A stretch of DNA of 6,651 nucleotides from Acidobacteriota bacterium (GTDB lineage Bacteria; Acidobacteriota; Terriglobia; Acidiferrales; UBA7541), in the NCBI GenBank assembly GCA_003224515.1, contig QHZC01000251.1, positions 5,423-12,073 of the forward strand, written 5' to 3'. The position numbers and the translations under genes are program-made. Positions 5,398 to 6,651 of the stretch are shown here, in pieces. Below the pieces are notes generated by a model. It was not told where the DNA came from. It worked only from the letters and a program-made list of their open reading frames with translations, and did no database searches. Each line of letters starts with the position of its first letter. Positions within the stretch are counted from its first letter, which is position 1.

Positions 5398-5777
5398 CCC
5401 TTCTTCATAAGCAAGAGTCTTCAAATTAGATCCGGGATGTAGGGTGGTGATCGCGAAAGCGTACCGGGTTGCAGCGTGAACCGCGGAGCAGATCACGCCG
5501 GGATACATTTCGACGCGGTATTCCTGCGTCTGTGGTTGGTTGAATTGGATGTAGGATCTCGAACGGTGGAAGGCTCGGCGGTTTTCTCTTCAGGAATCTC
5601 CGAGCCCTCCATTAGACCAAACCAGGGAGTCTTAACACTCCCAGGAAGGCTTCCAATGCAGATGCCCCAAAGAATGAGTTCGTCTCGGCTGAGGGCGTGG
5701 TAGTTGCAACTCAGGGAGGCAAGACTGACACAAGGCTAATCGAACCGGCCTCATTTGCGGACCTGGCTGAGATATAG
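5398..5777 (+). other. No secure gene; hairpins and a coding-like open frame at its end
   Basis: I see no RNA gene and no confident protein start here. A frame opening at ATG 5476 (75 codons) has an unconvincing composition. Two inverted repeats occur: GGCTCGG (5572-5578) with CCGAGCC (5600-5606), loop 21; and GGGAGT (5625-5630) with ACTCCC (5637-5642), loop 6, extendable by CC/GG after one mismatch. Neither has a T-run. From 5616 to TAG 5775-5777 a frame without ATG reads like real protein (PKNEFVSAEGVVVATQGG, TRLIEPASFADLAEI). It is in the same frame as the gene that follows, so the 3' half may be the remnant of an upstream part of that gene. Confidence 0.45.
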
Positions 5778-6083
5778 ATGGTTCGCGTGGACCGTTGGTC
5801 GCAGCCTCGTAAAGAGAAGTACATCCTCGTCGAATACATCCACCACGCTGACCTCATGCGATACGACGAGTTCGACAAGACCCGTTGGAACTTCGAGATA
5901 CATCAAGCATCACCAGAAGAGACGAGAGACTGTCTCAGTTGGATGGCTCGTGAGGGGTCATTTCATCCTACGGCTTTCGGTGCCAAGGCGAAGCTTCCCG
6001 ACCCAAAAGGGCTTGCCTGCTTCCTGATGGAGAAACGGCCTTTAGTTAGTGAGAGCGTCCCCAAGCTGCCAACTCCTGATTAG
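5778..6083 (+). CDS. Small hypothetical protein, possibly the C-terminal part of a gene broken by TAG
   Basis: ATG 5778 gives 101 residues (MVRVDRWSQPRKEKYILVEYIHHADLM...). The codon third positions are C/G-rich in the first half (TAC, ATC, CTC, GTC, GAC, AAG), which supports real coding. The protein is soluble and charged, with no signal peptide or membrane segment. It has an internal HHAD, two cysteines (RDCLSWM, LACFLME) and a PTAFGAK segment. I do not recognise the family. No clear ribosome site precedes ATG 5778, and a TAG is directly adjacent upstream (5775-5777). Beyond it the same frame stays open and coding-like back to 5616. The protein could therefore start here, or be the tail of a longer protein interrupted by that stop. 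It is 38 bases before the next gene on the same strand. Confidence 0.6.
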   Translation: MVRVDRWSQPRKEKYILVEYIHHADLMRYDEFDKTRWNFEIHQASPEETRDCLSWMAREGSFHPTAFGAKAKLPDPKGLACFLMEKRPLVSESVPKLPTPD

Positions 6084-6121
6084 TTCCGTTATCCGGAGTT
6101 ATCATTTCATTGCGGACCAAC

Positions 6122-6595
6122 ATGACTCGCTTCAGAACGATAATGGCGTTCCTGATTGCGCCGTTAATAATTCCGGTCGGCCTTTCTGTGGCTGCCCTTG
6201 TTTCTCCCGGCGATTCGCCAGTCTCATTGACTGATTTCCTCGGTTTGATTGTGCTTTTTTCCCTCTACGCCTTGCCCGTGGCCTTTGTCCTTGAGCTATT
6301 GCTCGGACTTCCTGCTTGGCTGTTTTTTCGTCGCCACGGAATCCGTGCCTGGTCCGCGTTCGCCATCGGCGGTGCTGCTCTGGGGATGACTTACTCTGCG
6401 GCCTATTCTGTGGCCAAATATGTGGCCGCCAAGACTATGGCCTACGATTTCGTGAGACATTCTTTCACAAGAGATATCAACCCTGGGCCCCTCTGGCTCG
6501 CCGTACCCGCTGGTCTTGCCTCCGCCATTTTGTTTCGGGCTATCGTATTTCCAAGGCGCTTCGAGAAGAGGACCGAAGTAGCCAAGTCCTGGTAA
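6122..6595 (+). CDS. Small polytopic membrane protein, hypothetical
   Basis: The start is taken as ATG 6122 (MTRFRTIMAFLIAP, 157 residues); TTG 6110 and ATG 6143 are the alternatives, and none has a strong ribosome site. Four hydrophobic segments are visible: ~8-28, ~38-68 (long, with internal Pro and Glu), ~77-100 (containing GGAALG) and ~122-143. Basic residues after segment 2 (FFRRHGIR) and at the C-terminus (FPRRFEKR) suggest, by the positive-inside rule, that both ends are cytoplasmic. No catalytic or transporter motif is recognisable, so function is unassigned. It may be co-transcribed with the preceding small gene. Confidence 0.75.
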   Translation: MTRFRTIMAFLIAPLIIPVGLSVAALVSPGDSPVSLTDFLGLIVLFSLYALPVAFVLELLLGLPAWLFFRRHGIRAWSAFAIGGAALGMTYSAAYSVAKYVAAKTMAYDFVRHSFTRDINPGPLWLAVPAGLASAILFRAIVFPRRFEKRTEVAKSW

Positions 6596-6651
6596 GTCTT
6601 AGTGTTGTATCGGAAGCGCGAAGGGCAAGGCACCTGCACGAGCACGGTGTG

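Noticed and set aside
5202..5414. Minus-strand frame containing GREGIRTPDPLLAKQ and LSYTPT
   Set aside because: It is the antisense translation of the tRNA-Ala gene, a familiar false ORF in annotations.
5476..5703. 75-codon plus-strand frame as a gene
   Set aside because: Composition is not coding-like, and a different frame in its 3' half reads more like protein.
6071..6100. AACTCC/GGAGTT inverted repeat between the last two genes as a terminator
   Set aside because: Six pairs with an 18-base loop and no T-run; overlaps the end of the preceding gene.

Overview
The window looks like a chromosomal stretch of a GC-rich Gram-negative bacterium. It encodes a signal peptide followed by a large outer-membrane-barrel protein. 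The style of the metallopeptidase/propeller/barrel protein and of the PrsW-type protease recalls Acidobacteria (Terriglobia-like). That assignment is from memory of such proteins, not from a search, so it is an inference.

Layout, left to right. (1) 2-466: the 3' end of a gene for a low-complexity protein built of 13 tandem nine-residue units (consensus NSAVRDAMA), open to the left window edge. (2) 467-600: an intergenic leader holding a long imperfect palindrome (521-588). (3) 601-3512: a gene for an exported protein with an HExxH metallopeptidase domain, a beta-propeller and a C-terminal outer-membrane beta-barrel. It is split by a frame change near 1083-1094, just before the expected third zinc ligand. 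(4) 3580-4534: a PrsW-type intramembrane protease gene, also split, with an apparent loss of about 20 codons plus a frame change near 3850. (5) 4532-5217: an IS3-family element, minus strand, that keeps a recognisable orfA, the start of orfB and both terminal inverted repeats but has lost the DDE catalytic region. Its terminal TGA is the stop codon of the PrsW frame. (6) 5295-5370: tRNA-Ala(UGC), followed by a short hairpin/T-run terminator. (7) 5398-5777: no secure gene, but a coding-like open frame runs from 5616 to a TAG at 5775. (8) 5778-6083: a small hypothetical protein in the same frame, so 5616-6083 may be one gene cut by that TAG. (9) 6122-6595: a small four-helix membrane protein. 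Nothing is called in the last 56 bases.

The + strand genes at 601-4534 could form one envelope-related transcription unit (67-base gap), but no joint pathway can be proved from sequence. The most distinctive theme is disruption: two neighbouring protease-type genes are each broken at the active-site region, the IS orfA seems to have its own indel, and the IS is internally deleted. This could be a decaying accessory region next to a tRNA gene, or partly an assembly or consensus artefact. I see no CRISPR array, toxin-antitoxin pair, or recognisable defence or biosynthetic system.
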